The notes under the pieces: model-generated
Database searches by the model: none
Told to the model about the DNA's origin: nothing
Seen by the model: the letters and a program-made list of their open reading frames with translations, nothing else
Shown: positions 1 to 6,253 of the stretch, piece by piece
How the letters are laid out: every line of letters begins with the position of its first letter
Position numbering within the stretch: the first letter of the stretch is position 1
Source: Prevotella sp.
Lineage (GTDB): Bacteria > Bacteroidota > Bacteroidia > Bacteroidales > Dysgonomonadaceae
NCBI GenBank assembly: GCA_031260865.1
Contig: JAISKQ010000060.1
Coordinates: forward strand, 1 to 7,897
Length of the DNA: 7,897 bases
Direction: 5' to 3'
Translations under genes and position numbers: made by a program

Positions 1-276
1 TAAATCAATGGAGCAACCGGTTGTACATGTTTTCAGATTAACGTTAGTAACTCGTACACCCAGAATACTATATACCTCAAGATAACCTGTCAACGGAACG
101 TTCTCCATGATGATTTTGGATGTGCCGTTTATGATTACCTCCAACGACATGGTTTTGTCTTGTTGCTCATCGGTAATAGAAAAACCGCTTGAAGGGAAAA
201 GTGAATTGCCTGAAGTAGCTGACAATGAGAACCCTACAAACAGTAAAATGAATAATATTTTCTTGTAATCTACCAT
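1..276 (-). CDS. Small exported protein with T9SS-tail-like C-terminal domain (3' end beyond window)
   Basis: Read on the minus strand from the ATG at 274-276, 92 codons run open to the window edge, so the C-terminus is missing. The protein begins with a short lysine-containing N-terminus and a hydrophobic stretch (about residues 6-20, IFILLFVGFSLSA-like), a typical Sec signal peptide with likely cleavage near residues 20-23. After about 25 polar residues comes a beta-rich segment (about 44-92) with the pattern PLTGYLEVYSILGVRV, then a CxxxC pair (C84, C88) and ..IDL. This resembles the start of the Por secretion system C-terminal sorting domain (T9SS type A tail), which normally continues with a KGIYI-like strand. 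If so, the mature protein is little more than the tail domain. It lies 78 bp downstream of rnz on the same strand but has its own -7 box. The signal peptide is directly visible; the T9SS assignment is by pattern and its function is unknown. An in-frame alternative start was not seen; a nearby ATG at 281-283 is in another frame. Confidence 0.75.
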   Translation of the reverse strand, partial: MVDYKKILFILLFVGFSLSATSGNSLFPSSGFSITDEQQDKTMSLEVIINGTSKIIMENVPLTGYLEVYSILGVRVTNVNLKTCTTGCSIDL

Positions 277-297
277 TATCCATGTTCCTAATCGTCA

Positions 298-305
298 CAA
301 ATGTA
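298..305 (-). promoter_or_regulatory. Probable -7 box for the small exported protein
   Basis: The minus strand reads TACATTTG, a full match to the Bacteroidota TAnnTTTG -7 element, 21 bases before the ATG at 276. This gives a very short leader. No convincing TTTG -33 element is seen at the usual spacing, as the region upstream is a run of A and T. Confidence 0.5.
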
Positions 306-354
306 ATCATTTAAAAAGAATAAAAGAATAAAATTCAAAAAAAAATAAAATATT

Positions 355-1272
355 TCACAATTTTTCTCGGAGACCTTCGTTAGCAAGTACTGTTCGCGGA
401 AAAATCGCCATCGCCTCTTTCAACAATTCGTTATTGTCGGGGTATCGTGCCGAAAAATGTCCCAACATCAACTTTTTTACTTTTGCCAGTTTGGCTATTT
501 GCGCGGCTTGACGCGCGGTTGAATGTCCCGTCTCTTTTGCGCGGGTAGCGTCCGCGTCCGCGAAGGTGGCTTCGTGATAAAGTAAATCAACCCCTTCGAT
601 GATGGGGATGATCCTTTCGCTATATGCCGTATCGGAACAATAAGCATAAGAACGCGCCGGTTCAGCCGGTTTTGTCAGATGCGTATGAGGAACTCTAATA
701 CCGTTGTCGGTAATAAAATCCGCGCCTTGTTTTATCTTCGATAATTCTTTTACGGGAATATTGTAAAACTTTATCATGTCGGGAATTAAGTAATCCTCTT
801 TTTGCTTCTCCTTGAAAAGAAACCCGGCGCAAGGCACCCGATGCTTCAAAGGGATTGTGGTCACCGATACCGAACGGTCGTCGTATATGATCTCACTTTT
901 CGTGGGATCGAATGTTTCTATTTTTATATTAAACGGAGCGTCTTTGCAGAAGAAATTGATCTCAGGGCGCAGGATTTCTTCCAACCCGGCGACAGAGTAT
1001 ATCGACAGGCTTCCTGTCTTTCCTAATAATCCCAGTGTGGAAATCAACCCTATCAGCCCAAAACAATGGTCTCCATGCAGGTGCGAAATAAAAATGTGGT
1101 TAAGTCTGCCGAAACGGAGTTTGCTCCTCCTTAATTGCAACTGGGTTCCTTCGCCGCAATCTATCATAAACAACTTATCCCTCACATTCAATACCTGTGA
1201 AGATGGATTATGTCTGGTGGTAGGGGTGGCTGAACCACATCCTAATATATCAAGTTCGAATTGTTCCTTCAT
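355..1272 (-). CDS. rnz: Ribonuclease Z (tRNA 3'-processing endonuclease)
   Basis: This 305-residue cytoplasmic metallo-beta-lactamase-fold nuclease cuts the 3' trailer from tRNA precursors so that CCA can be added or exposed. The length is normal for short-form bacterial RNase Z. Visible motifs are the N-terminal GCGSATPT strand (11-18), the zinc motif HLHGDH (H64, H66, D68, H69), PLKHR (H144), the metal-bridging aspartate in YCSDTAYS (D214), the TGHSTA histidine (H250) and LGHFSARY (H272). Residues about 155-185 fall where the flexible tRNA-binding exosite arm lies in this family. The start ATG overlaps the queE stop (ATGA, 1269-1272), which shows translational coupling and fixes the start. 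It is the last gene of queD-queE-rnz. After the TGA stop there are T-rich bases but no stem, so a terminator is not obvious. The assignment is very secure. Confidence 0.97.
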   Translation of the reverse strand: MKEQFELDILGCGSATPTTRHNPSSQVLNVRDKLFMIDCGEGTQLQLRRSKLRFGRLNHIFISHLHGDHCFGLIGLISTLGLLGKTGSLSIYSVAGLEEILRPEINFFCKDAPFNIKIETFDPTKSEIIYDDRSVSVTTIPLKHRVPCAGFLFKEKQKEDYLIPDMIKFYNIPVKELSKIKQGADFITDNGIRVPHTHLTKPAEPARSYAYCSDTAYSERIIPIIEGVDLLYHEATFADADATRAKETGHSTARQAAQIAKLAKVKKLMLGHFSARYPDNNELLKEAMAIFPRTVLANEGLREKL

Positions 1273-1850
1273 TCAATATGTATCAATTTGTGTATTTGCA
1301 GACTAAGCCGCCACTGAGGATGCTTTTTTATCATGTCCACACAGTAATCCACATTTTGGAGATTAATCTTATTCCCGTCAAATACCGGACTCAAGAAATA
1401 ATAGTCCGCCTTTGGAAACACTGAAATGTCGGGGATGGAATCCCCTTCTTTTATAGGTATCCTTATTTCATCCGCTTTGGGGATTCGTCCTTTTACTGAT
1501 TCATAATCCTGTTTTGGACTACAAGCTATATAATCTATCAAAGAAGGTACCTTCCGCGTGCCATTGGTCTCAATAGCCTGCTTATAGCCTTGTTGGCGAA
1601 AAACGGCCAAATGCTCATCCCTTAATTGGATAGTCGGTTCTCCGCCTGTCCATATAATCCATTTGCAAGGGTATTTTTTGATACGGGAGAGTATGTCATC
1701 GACACTCATCTCGACTCCCTCCGTGAAATCCGTATCACAGAAGCTACAAGCAAGATTGCACTTGGTCAGCCGGATAAAGATAGAAGCTTCTCCGCCACGT
1801 CCGCCCTCGCCTTGCAGCGAATAGAATATTTCATTTATTATCAGCTTCAT
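1269..1850 (-). CDS. queE: 7-carboxy-7-deazaguanine synthase (radical SAM)
   Basis: QueE converts 6-carboxy-tetrahydropterin, the product of QueD, into 7-carboxy-7-deazaguanine, a step toward preQ0 and queuosine in tRNA. The 193-residue protein shows the substrate-binding SLQGEG segment (11-16), the [4Fe-4S] cysteine motif CNLACSFC (C31, C35, C38), WTGGEP (67-72), ETNGT (94-98), SPK (111-113) and the C-terminal QIHKLI (185-190), all characteristic of QueE. The CxxxCxxC spacing is the standard radical SAM type. It overlaps the end of queD by 20 bp (1831-1850) in a different frame and overlaps the rnz start by four bases, so the three genes are almost certainly one mRNA. The ATG at 1850 is preferred because the conserved NEIFYSLQGEG start follows within a few residues. 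QueC and QueF, needed for later steps, are not in this window. Confidence 0.96.
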   Translation of the reverse strand: MKLIINEIFYSLQGEGGRGGEASIFIRLTKCNLACSFCDTDFTEGVEMSVDDILSRIKKYPCKWIIWTGGEPTIQLRDEHLAVFRQQGYKQAIETNGTRKVPSLIDYIACSPKQDYESVKGRIPKADEIRIPIKEGDSIPDISVFPKADYYFLSPVFDGNKINLQNVDYCVDMIKKHPQWRLSLQIHKLIHIE

Positions 1851-2193
1851 ATACGGCTGTCGTTTTGGGCGTTTCCGAAACTTCTACTGCATATAGCTCA
1901 GGGATGTCCGCTTTGAAGACATCGTACAGATATTTAGCCATATTTTCCGCGGTAGGATTAAAAGGAAGAATATCATTCAGATGCCTGTGGTCAAGTTTTT
2001 CATCAATATATCTCTTTACATGATCCAGTTCTCTGTAATCCTTCACAAAACCCACGCTATTTAATTGTTCGGCACGCAAATATATGGTAATCATATAATT
2101 GTGACCATGTAATCGCGAACAGGGATGTTCCTGTGGCAAACCATCAAGAATATGTGAAGCGGAGAAAGAAAATCGCTTGCTTATTTTATACAT
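1831..2193 (-). CDS. queD: 6-carboxy-tetrahydropterin synthase (QueD/PTPS family)
   Basis: QueD turns 7,8-dihydroneopterin triphosphate, made by GTP cyclohydrolase I, into 6-carboxy-tetrahydropterin, the first dedicated step of the 7-deazaguanine pathway. The 120-residue length is normal for bacterial QueD. Zinc ligands are visible as H14 in FSASH and H29 and H31 in LHGHNY. The catalytic cysteine is C25 (HPCSRLHGH), and the LDHRHLND block (67-74) supplies the Asp/His partners. The near-terminal VEVSET strand (103-108) holds the pterin-binding glutamate (E107). A CxxxHGH arrangement with a single cysteine before HGH supports QueD rather than a eukaryotic-type PTPS. It is first in the operon and overlaps queE by 20 bp. 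Its 5' leader carries a MITE-like insertion (2258-2440). Confidence 0.96.
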   Translation of the reverse strand: MYKISKRFSFSASHILDGLPQEHPCSRLHGHNYMITIYLRAEQLNSVGFVKDYRELDHVKRYIDEKLDHRHLNDILPFNPTAENMAKYLYDVFKADIPELYAVEVSETPKTTAVYEADNK

Positions 2194-2225
2194 GTATCTT
2201 ATCCTAAATTAGTTAAATATGCAGA

Positions 2226-2233
2226 TAAATGTA
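2226..2233 (-). promoter_or_regulatory. Weak -7-like box close to queD
   Basis: The minus strand reads TACATTTA, seven of eight matches to TAnnTTTG, 32 bases before the queD ATG. No TTTG -33 is present at the expected distance, where the sequence runs into the end of the MITE. It is an alternative or secondary start site to the better box at 2472-2479. Confidence 0.25.
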
Positions 2234-2257
2234 CCCGTGACGGGCAGCTTTGTCTTA

Positions 2258-2440
2258 GAAACTGTTTTGAATTTTACCAAAATATATTATTATACCTCTT
2301 TTTTCGTCCATTTTTAGTCTCTTTTTGTCTAATTTATCCTTTCACTCAACTCAAATAGCCCGCTATTATCGTTTCGCGGAAGAACAATTATCCTAAAAAT
2401 AGCTCTAAAAATTTGAACGAATAAAATTCAAAACAGTTTC
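2258..2440. mobile_element. MITE-like non-autonomous element, 183 bp
   Basis: The ends are a perfect 19-bp inverted repeat: GAAACTGTTTTGAATTTTA at 2258-2276 and its reverse complement at 2422-2440. The element is flanked on both sides by TTA (2255-2257 and 2441-2443), as expected for a 3-bp target duplication. The interior is A/T-rich and carries no ORF, so any transposase would act in trans. Small size, terminal inverted repeats, target duplication and lack of coding capacity are the MITE hallmarks. A TNA-type 3-bp duplication is known for some IS5-family elements, so a parent of that kind is possible but inferred only. It sits in the leader of the queD-queE-rnz operon, and if transcribed its ends could pair into a long hairpin. 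Confidence 0.8.
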
Positions 2441-2448
2441 TTAGTCTA

Positions 2449-2463
2449 TTCTCAATTTGAGAA
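2449..2463. promoter_or_regulatory. Palindrome at the predicted que operon start point
   Basis: TTCTCAATTTGAGAA has two perfect 7-base arms around a single central T. It lies 9 bases downstream (on the minus strand) of the -7 box at 2472-2479, so it would cover the transcription start. That position suits a repressor operator. No regulator is identified, and an A/T-rich palindrome of this size may be chance. Confidence 0.35.
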
Positions 2464-2471
2464 ACTCAATG

Positions 2472-2479
2472 CAAAGGTA
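2472..2479 (-). promoter_or_regulatory. Probable -7 box of the queD-queE-rnz operon
   Basis: The minus strand reads TACCTTTG followed by C, a full and typical match to the Bacteroidota -7 element. Transcription would start around 2464-2467, run through the palindrome and the MITE, and reach queD after about 270 bases. Without the 183-bp insertion and one TTA copy the leader would be under 90 bases. A perfect 8-bp palindrome, CCGATCGG, lies upstream at 2507-2514. No clear TTTG -33 is seen. Confidence 0.5.
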
Positions 2480-2572
2480 ATCATTATTTTATTGAATATT
2501 TATCTACCGATCGGCTTATACTAAAACTATTTTTTAGCAGTTTATATTTTTTTATGACTGTGATGTTTGAAG

Positions 2573-3121
2573 TTAGTCCTGCCTTTCAGACAGAGGTTGT
2601 TCGTTTGTTCTAGCTTCGATACAATAAACATAGTGGGGCATATCCATTTCGTAATAATGTTTGGTTATTTCCTTTACCACTTTCATTCCAACCCTTTCGG
2701 CTACTTTTTGAGAAGCGATATTGTTTGTCCTGATGATAGAATATACTTTCCCTTGTTTTAATATGTCAAAAGCATAGGTTTTGCAAGCCGTAGCCGCTTC
2801 GATTGCAAATCCGTTGTGCCAATACTTCTTTTTCAGCAAATAGCCGATTTCTAAATATTTTCCATTATCAATTTCCTGAACCGTCAATCCGCACTGCCCG
2901 ATAAATTTATTTGTATCTTTCTTAATAACAGCCCATAAGCCAAAGCCGGCATCCGAATATCTTTTTAAGTTTCTATTCAGCCAATCTTCCACTTCTTCGT
3001 TAGAAAAAGCATGTTCGTAAGCGTACATAACTTCTTCGTCTTGCAAAATTTCACATAATTCCGCAAAATCATTTTCCGTTAATTCTCTTAAAACTAATCG
3101 ATTTGTTTCTAAAATATTCAT
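2573..3121 (-). CDS. GNAT family N-acetyltransferase (RimJ/RimL-like)
   Basis: This 182-residue protein has the layout of the Acetyltransf_3 (RimJ/RimL) branch of GNAT enzymes, which move an acetyl group from acetyl-CoA to an amine. The N-terminus TNRLVLRELTENDF (6-19) is typical of the group. The acetyl-CoA-binding motif A is IGYLLKKKYWHNGFAIEA (92-109), where WHNGFA stands in place of the common WGQGYA/WGKGYA. NNIASQKVAERVGM (133-146) is the usual motif B helix. The protein ends with a Tyr/Cys-containing strand (HYVYCIE) and a polar tail. The substrate cannot be told from sequence: ribosomal protein N-terminus, aminoglycoside-like small molecule and other amines all remain possible. The gene is visibly more A/T-rich than nadE upstream and lies 40 bp after it on the same strand, so it may be read from the nadE promoter. 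It may be a later arrival at this locus. Confidence 0.9.
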   Translation of the reverse strand: MNILETNRLVLRELTENDFAELCEILQDEEVMYAYEHAFSNEEVEDWLNRNLKRYSDAGFGLWAVIKKDTNKFIGQCGLTVQEIDNGKYLEIGYLLKKKYWHNGFAIEAATACKTYAFDILKQGKVYSIIRTNNIASQKVAERVGMKVVKEITKHYYEMDMPHYVYCIEARTNEQPLSERQD

Positions 3122-3161
3122 ATATCCGCGTGCTGCTTACCAACAAAATTTAAACAGGTTC

Positions 3162-5105
3162 TCAAGGTTTTAAGGTATCTAATTGCTTCATCCACAACGC
3201 CACCGAAGCATCGCTCGGCATACGCCAGTCTCCGCGTGGGGAGAGGTTGACCGAACCCACTTTAGGTCCGTCAGGCAAGCACGAACGCTTAAATTGTTGG
3301 GAGAAGAACCTGCGGAAAAAGGTTTTCAGCCACTTCAATATTTCTTCATTCGTATATCCTCCGGCAAAGGCGTGTTTCGCGAGGAAGTATATCTTCGCGG
3401 GAGAAAATCCGAATCGCAAGATGTAATACAAAAAGAAATCATGCAAAATATAAGGACCAACCACATCTTCCGTCTTTTGCGTTATTTTACCGTCTTTGTC
3501 GGCAGGCAGCAATTCGGGGCTTACAGGCGTGTCTATCACATCCTCAAGCACAGCCTTCGACGCCTCGTCCATGTGGGTGTCGGCAATCCAGCCGACCAGC
3601 GTCCGAACCAGCGTTTTAGGAACGCCGGTATTCACCGCGTACATCGACATGTGATCGCCATTGTATGTGCACCATCCAAGAGCCAGTTCGGATAAATCGC
3701 CCGTGCCGATAACCAGCCCGTTTACCTTGTTGGCATAATCCATCAATATCTGAGTGCGTTCGCGCGCCTGCGAATTTTCATAAGTAATATCATGTGTGTC
3801 AATATCTTGTTCTATATCCTTGAAGTGTTGTATAACGGCCTCGGCGATGGGTATTTCCTTGATGGTCACGCCAAGCGATCGCATCAGCTTGATGGCGTTG
3901 GTATATGTGCGGTCGGTAGTGCCAAAACCGGGCATCGTGATGCCTATAATATTTGGATGCGGTATATTCAGCTTGTCAAAGGTCTTTACCAATACCAGCA
4001 ACGCCAATGTGGAATCCAATCCTCCCGAAACGCCTATCACCGCTTTTTGAATATTGGTGTGCAACATCCTTTTTGCCAGTCCGCCGACTTGGATAGAAAA
4101 TATTTCATCGCAACGATCGTTGAGCGAGCTATCGTTGGCGGGAACAAAAGGGGTGGGGGAGACAAAGCGTTTCAACGACAAAGCGTCCGCCGCGGGATTC
4201 GTATCAATGCTGACTTTCCGATATTCAATCTTCTTTAGGACTTCATATTCGGACAAAGAGAACGATTTGTTTTTCAAACGGTCGTTTTTCAAACGTTCCA
4301 CATCTATATCGGCAACCGTAACTTTGCTGTCGAACGAGAACCGTTCCCCTTCGGCGAGAATAGAACCGTTTTCGGCTATCAGGCTGCTTCCCGAGAAAAT
4401 AGCGTCGGTGGTGGATTCCCCGTTTCCCGCCGCCGCGTATACATACCCGGCAATACAGCGCGCCGACTGTTGGCTTACCAATGATTTACGGTATATATGC
4501 TTTCCTGTGGTCTCGTTGCCGGCGGAAAGGTTGAAAATCACCTCCGCCCCGTTCAGGCAAGAGATGGAGGACGGTGGTATCGGAGTCCATAAGTCTTCGC
4601 ATATCTCAATGGCGAAACTAAAGTCACGCGCCTTGAAAATCAGGTCTATGCCCACAGGTATTTGGTCGTTGCAGAGCGTTGTCGTTTTCTCTTTTAGCTC
4701 TTCGGAAGAAGAAAACCAGCGTTTCTCATAAAACTCGTTGTAGTTCGGCATAAATGTTTTTGGCACAGCGCCTAATATGCGTCCACCGCCAACGACTACC
4801 GCCATATTGTACAGCCGGTTCGATACCTCGACAGGTAAACCCACGACGGCGATAACAGCCGAATTCTTCGTCGCTTCGCATATTCGCGCCAGCGAGTTGT
4901 GAGCTTCTTCTAAAAGAAGGCTTTGCAAGAACAGGTCGCCACAGGTATATGCCGTGACGCACAACTCGGGGAAGACAATCGCCGAAATGTGCTCCTGCCC
5001 GGCTTGCGCTATAATTTTTATTATCTCGTTTGTGTTATAATCGCAATCTGCTACTTTGAGAGCAGGTGTAGCGGCTGCTACGCGGACAAATCCATAATTA
5101 TTCAT
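3162..5105 (-). CDS. nadE: Glutamine-dependent NAD+ synthetase
   Basis: NadE makes NAD+ from nicotinic acid adenine dinucleotide and ATP, using ammonia released from glutamine. The 647-residue protein is the two-domain, glutamine-hydrolysing type. The N-terminal nitrilase-fold amidase (about 6-290) shows the catalytic triad as E47 in FPEL, K116 in VPKTFMPNYNEFYE, and C169 in IEICEDLW. The C-terminal synthetase (about 335-647) has the PP-loop SGGLDST (360-366), the MPGFGTTDRT segment (391-400), the GTGDLSELALGW motif (467-478) with YNGDHMSMY following, and a C-terminal segment with SPRGDWRMPSDAS. Length and order match the bacterial enzymes of this class such as the Mycobacterium form. The ATG at 5105 leads directly into the first beta strand (YGFVRVAAATP), supporting the start. 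It is transcribed divergently from marC. The product acts in the cytoplasm. Confidence 0.97.
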   Translation of the reverse strand: MNNYGFVRVAAATPALKVADCDYNTNEIIKIIAQAGQEHISAIVFPELCVTAYTCGDLFLQSLLLEEAHNSLARICEATKNSAVIAVVGLPVEVSNRLYNMAVVVGGGRILGAVPKTFMPNYNEFYEKRWFSSSEELKEKTTTLCNDQIPVGIDLIFKARDFSFAIEICEDLWTPIPPSSISCLNGAEVIFNLSAGNETTGKHIYRKSLVSQQSARCIAGYVYAAAGNGESTTDAIFSGSSLIAENGSILAEGERFSFDSKVTVADIDVERLKNDRLKNKSFSLSEYEVLKKIEYRKVSIDTNPAADALSLKRFVSPTPFVPANDSSLNDRCDEIFSIQVGGLAKRMLHTNIQKAVIGVSGGLDSTLALLVLVKTFDKLNIPHPNIIGITMPGFGTTDRTYTNAIKLMRSLGVTIKEIPIAEAVIQHFKDIEQDIDTHDITYENSQARERTQILMDYANKVNGLVIGTGDLSELALGWCTYNGDHMSMYAVNTGVPKTLVRTLVGWIADTHMDEASKAVLEDVIDTPVSPELLPADKDGKITQKTEDVVGPYILHDFFLYYILRFGFSPAKIYFLAKHAFAGGYTNEEILKWLKTFFRRFFSQQFKRSCLPDGPKVGSVNLSPRGDWRMPSDASVALWMKQLDTLKP

Positions 5106-5124
5106 AAGGGTGTCTATATTTTTA

Positions 5125-5132
5125 CAAACTTA
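5125..5132 (-). promoter_or_regulatory. Probable nadE -7 box
   Basis: The minus strand reads TAAGTTTG, a full match to TAnnTTTG, 19 bases before the nadE ATG. A TTGA lies about 22 bases further upstream (around 5155-5158) and could serve as a weak -33. The leader would be only about 10-15 bases. Confidence 0.5.
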
Positions 5133-5182
5133 CAAAAGTTTTTTATGTTATAAATCAACTTTTTTAATGAAACAAAAATGCT

Positions 5183-5190
5183 TACCTTTG
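5183..5190 (+). promoter_or_regulatory. Probable marC -7 box
   Basis: TACCTTTG matches TAnnTTTG fully and lies 26 bases before the marC ATG. It is divergent from the nadE box about 50 bp away, so both genes share a 111-bp regulatory interval. No clear TTTG -33 is visible; the upstream sequence is A/T-rich. The leader is A-rich without a Shine-Dalgarno sequence, which is normal for this phylum. Confidence 0.6.
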
Positions 5191-5216
5191 TTTAACCTTT
5201 AAAAAAAATAAATATT

Positions 5217-5810
5217 ATGGAATTAGGTATTAATTTTGTTCAAATCCTCAGCGCGTTTGTAGTTTTGTTTGTCCTTATCGACGTATCAGGGTCAATCCCT
5301 ATATTTCTTAGTTTCAAAGGAGAAGGACGGGATGTAAATCCTTTACAGGCGGCGATCTATTCGTTTATTATCATGACAGCCTTCCTTTTTGTCGGTAAAT
5401 GGGTACTAAACATGTTCAGCGTGGATGTGTCGTCTTTTGCCGTGGCAGGCGCGTTGGTCATTTTTATTATTTCCATCGAAATGATATTCGGCGTCGAGAT
5501 ATTCAAGAATGACGCTCCCGGAGGATCAAAGACGCTTGTCCCTATCGTGTTTCCGCTGATAGCAGGTCCCGGCACATTTACGGTATTGTTGTCGATGCGC
5601 GCCGAATACGATGTGTCCAATATTATCATCGCCTTATTACTGAATATGGTAATTGTGTATCTTGTGCTTAAATACCTGACTGTGGTTGAAAAACTATTGG
5701 GCGTCGGAGGGGTGTATGTGTTGCGGAAGTTTTTTGGAGTTATCGTAATGGCGATAGCTGTAGGGTTGTTTACCTCAAATATAAACTCCTTAATAGCCAG
5801 TCTGCAATAA
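5217..5810 (+). CDS. MarC family integral membrane protein
   Basis: The 197-residue protein is predicted to span the inner membrane about six times, with hydrophobic segments near 5-27, 45-65, 73-93, 107-125, 133-153 and 171-190. Family features include the IDVSGSIPIFLSF segment in the first helix pair (21-33) and the conserved PIVFPLIAGPGT turn (109-120), both hallmarks of the MarC/UPF0056 group. Length agrees with the family (about 190-220). The E. coli MarC was once linked to multiple antibiotic resistance, but that role was not upheld, and the family has no settled function. Transport of small metabolites is a common suggestion, so the old name should not be read as resistance. The gene appears to be a single-gene unit with its own promoter and a weak terminator, followed by the repeat region. 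Confidence 0.95.
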   Translation: MELGINFVQILSAFVVLFVLIDVSGSIPIFLSFKGEGRDVNPLQAAIYSFIIMTAFLFVGKWVLNMFSVDVSSFAVAGALVIFIISIEMIFGVEIFKNDAPGGSKTLVPIVFPLIAGPGTFTVLLSMRAEYDVSNIIIALLLNMVIVYLVLKYLTVVEKLLGVGGVYVLRKFFGVIVMAIAVGLFTSNINSLIASLQ

Positions 5811-5853
5811 GAAAATAACTTTAACTTTTTATAACATAAATTATTCTTGACAA

Positions 5854-5880
5854 ACGGCTGAAAACCGTCATCTCTTTTTT
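5854..5880 (+). terminator. Weak intrinsic terminator after marC
   Basis: A short hairpin ACGG (5854-5857), 7-base loop, CCGT (5865-5868) is followed by CATCTC and six T residues (5875-5880). The 4-bp stem is weak, but position (about 44 bases after the marC stop) and the T-run fit a terminator. Confidence 0.4.
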
Positions 5881-6011
5881 GCGAAATTATCTATCTATAT
5901 GAGTTGGAAGTTTTGAGTTGAAAGTAATAAGTAAAGAGTTACGAGTTACAAGAGTTCTATTTTACAAGCTTGCAAGTTTACAAGAAGATTTGCGCAAAGC
6001 AGTGTTGCCCG

Positions 6012-6038
6012 AAAACTGTTACTTTTGTCACCTTTTTT
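6012..6038 (+). repeat. Repeat core, copy 1
   Basis: AAAA-CTGTTACTTTTGTCACC followed by six T. It contains TACTTTTG (6020-6027), a perfect -7-type match. Confidence 0.85.
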
Positions 6039-6054
6039 GAGTGTACAAGTGTAC

Positions 6055-6088
6055 TAGTTTACAAGAATTCTATCATGCTAGTAAACTA
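6055..6088 (+). repeat. Inverted repeat within the array
   Basis: TAGTTTAC (6055-6062) pairs perfectly with GTAAACTA (6081-6088) around an 18-base loop containing GAATTC. It is the counterpart of the larger hairpin at 6391-6442. Confidence 0.6.
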
Positions 6089-6104
6089 CTTACTACTGTT
6101 GACT

Positions 6105-6133
6105 AAAAAGTGTTACTTTTGTCACCTTTTTTT
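6105..6133 (+). repeat. Repeat core, copy 2
   Basis: This copy differs from the consensus by G for C at the fifth core-flank base (AAAAGTG) and ends in seven T. TACTTTTG is at 6114-6121. It is followed by TTTAACAATAAACCAT, also found after copy 5. Confidence 0.85.
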
Positions 6134-6253
6134 AACAATAAACCATTCGCGGCGCGAAGCTGATGATTGAAAAGGTCTTTGAAATGATGGAGTAGTTACG
6201 GGTTACAAGACAAAGAGAGGATGGACGAAAAAAGAGACAGAGAAAGCAGATGG

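Larger units (their letters stand above)
6012..6146 (+). repeat. Duplicated module, first copy
   Basis: The order is core copy 1, a GAGTGTACAAG string, an inverted repeat with CATGCTAGTAAACT, core copy 2, and TTTAACAATAAACCAT. The same order recurs at 6337-6487, with small insertions and substitutions, so a block of about 135-150 bp was duplicated. The two copies have since diverged. Confidence 0.7.

Noticed and set aside
812..1306. A 164-codon plus-strand ORF
   Set aside because: It is antisense to rnz, which shows all catalytic motifs; composition is that of a shadow frame.
2194..2257. preQ1 riboswitch in front of queD
   Set aside because: I could not find a credible small pseudoknot with the C-rich loop and A-rich tail next to the start codon.
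2521..2560. Hairpin with T-run (AAACT ... AGTTT, then seven T) on the plus strand
   Set aside because: The stem is only five A/T-rich pairs, and no plus-strand gene precedes it; on the minus strand, where the acetyltransferase gene ends, no T-run follows.
3138..3155. Separate promoter for the acetyltransferase gene
   Set aside because: AAATTTTG at 3144-3151 (minus strand) misses the first T of the -7 box and has no -33; read-through from nadE is as likely.
4054..4731. A 225-codon plus-strand ORF
   Set aside because: It lies wholly antisense to the unmistakable nadE coding sequence, has no recognisable domain and no promoter; it is a shadow frame. The same applies to 3183-3695, 3792-4238 and 4726-4962.
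5217..5810. marC as an antibiotic-resistance gene
   Set aside because: The name is historical; the family link to multiple antibiotic resistance was not supported, so no resistance role is claimed.
5970..6170. A 66-codon ORF in the repeat region
   Set aside because: It reads straight through two repeat cores and degenerate spacers, giving a Cys/Lys/Phe-rich peptide without family features.
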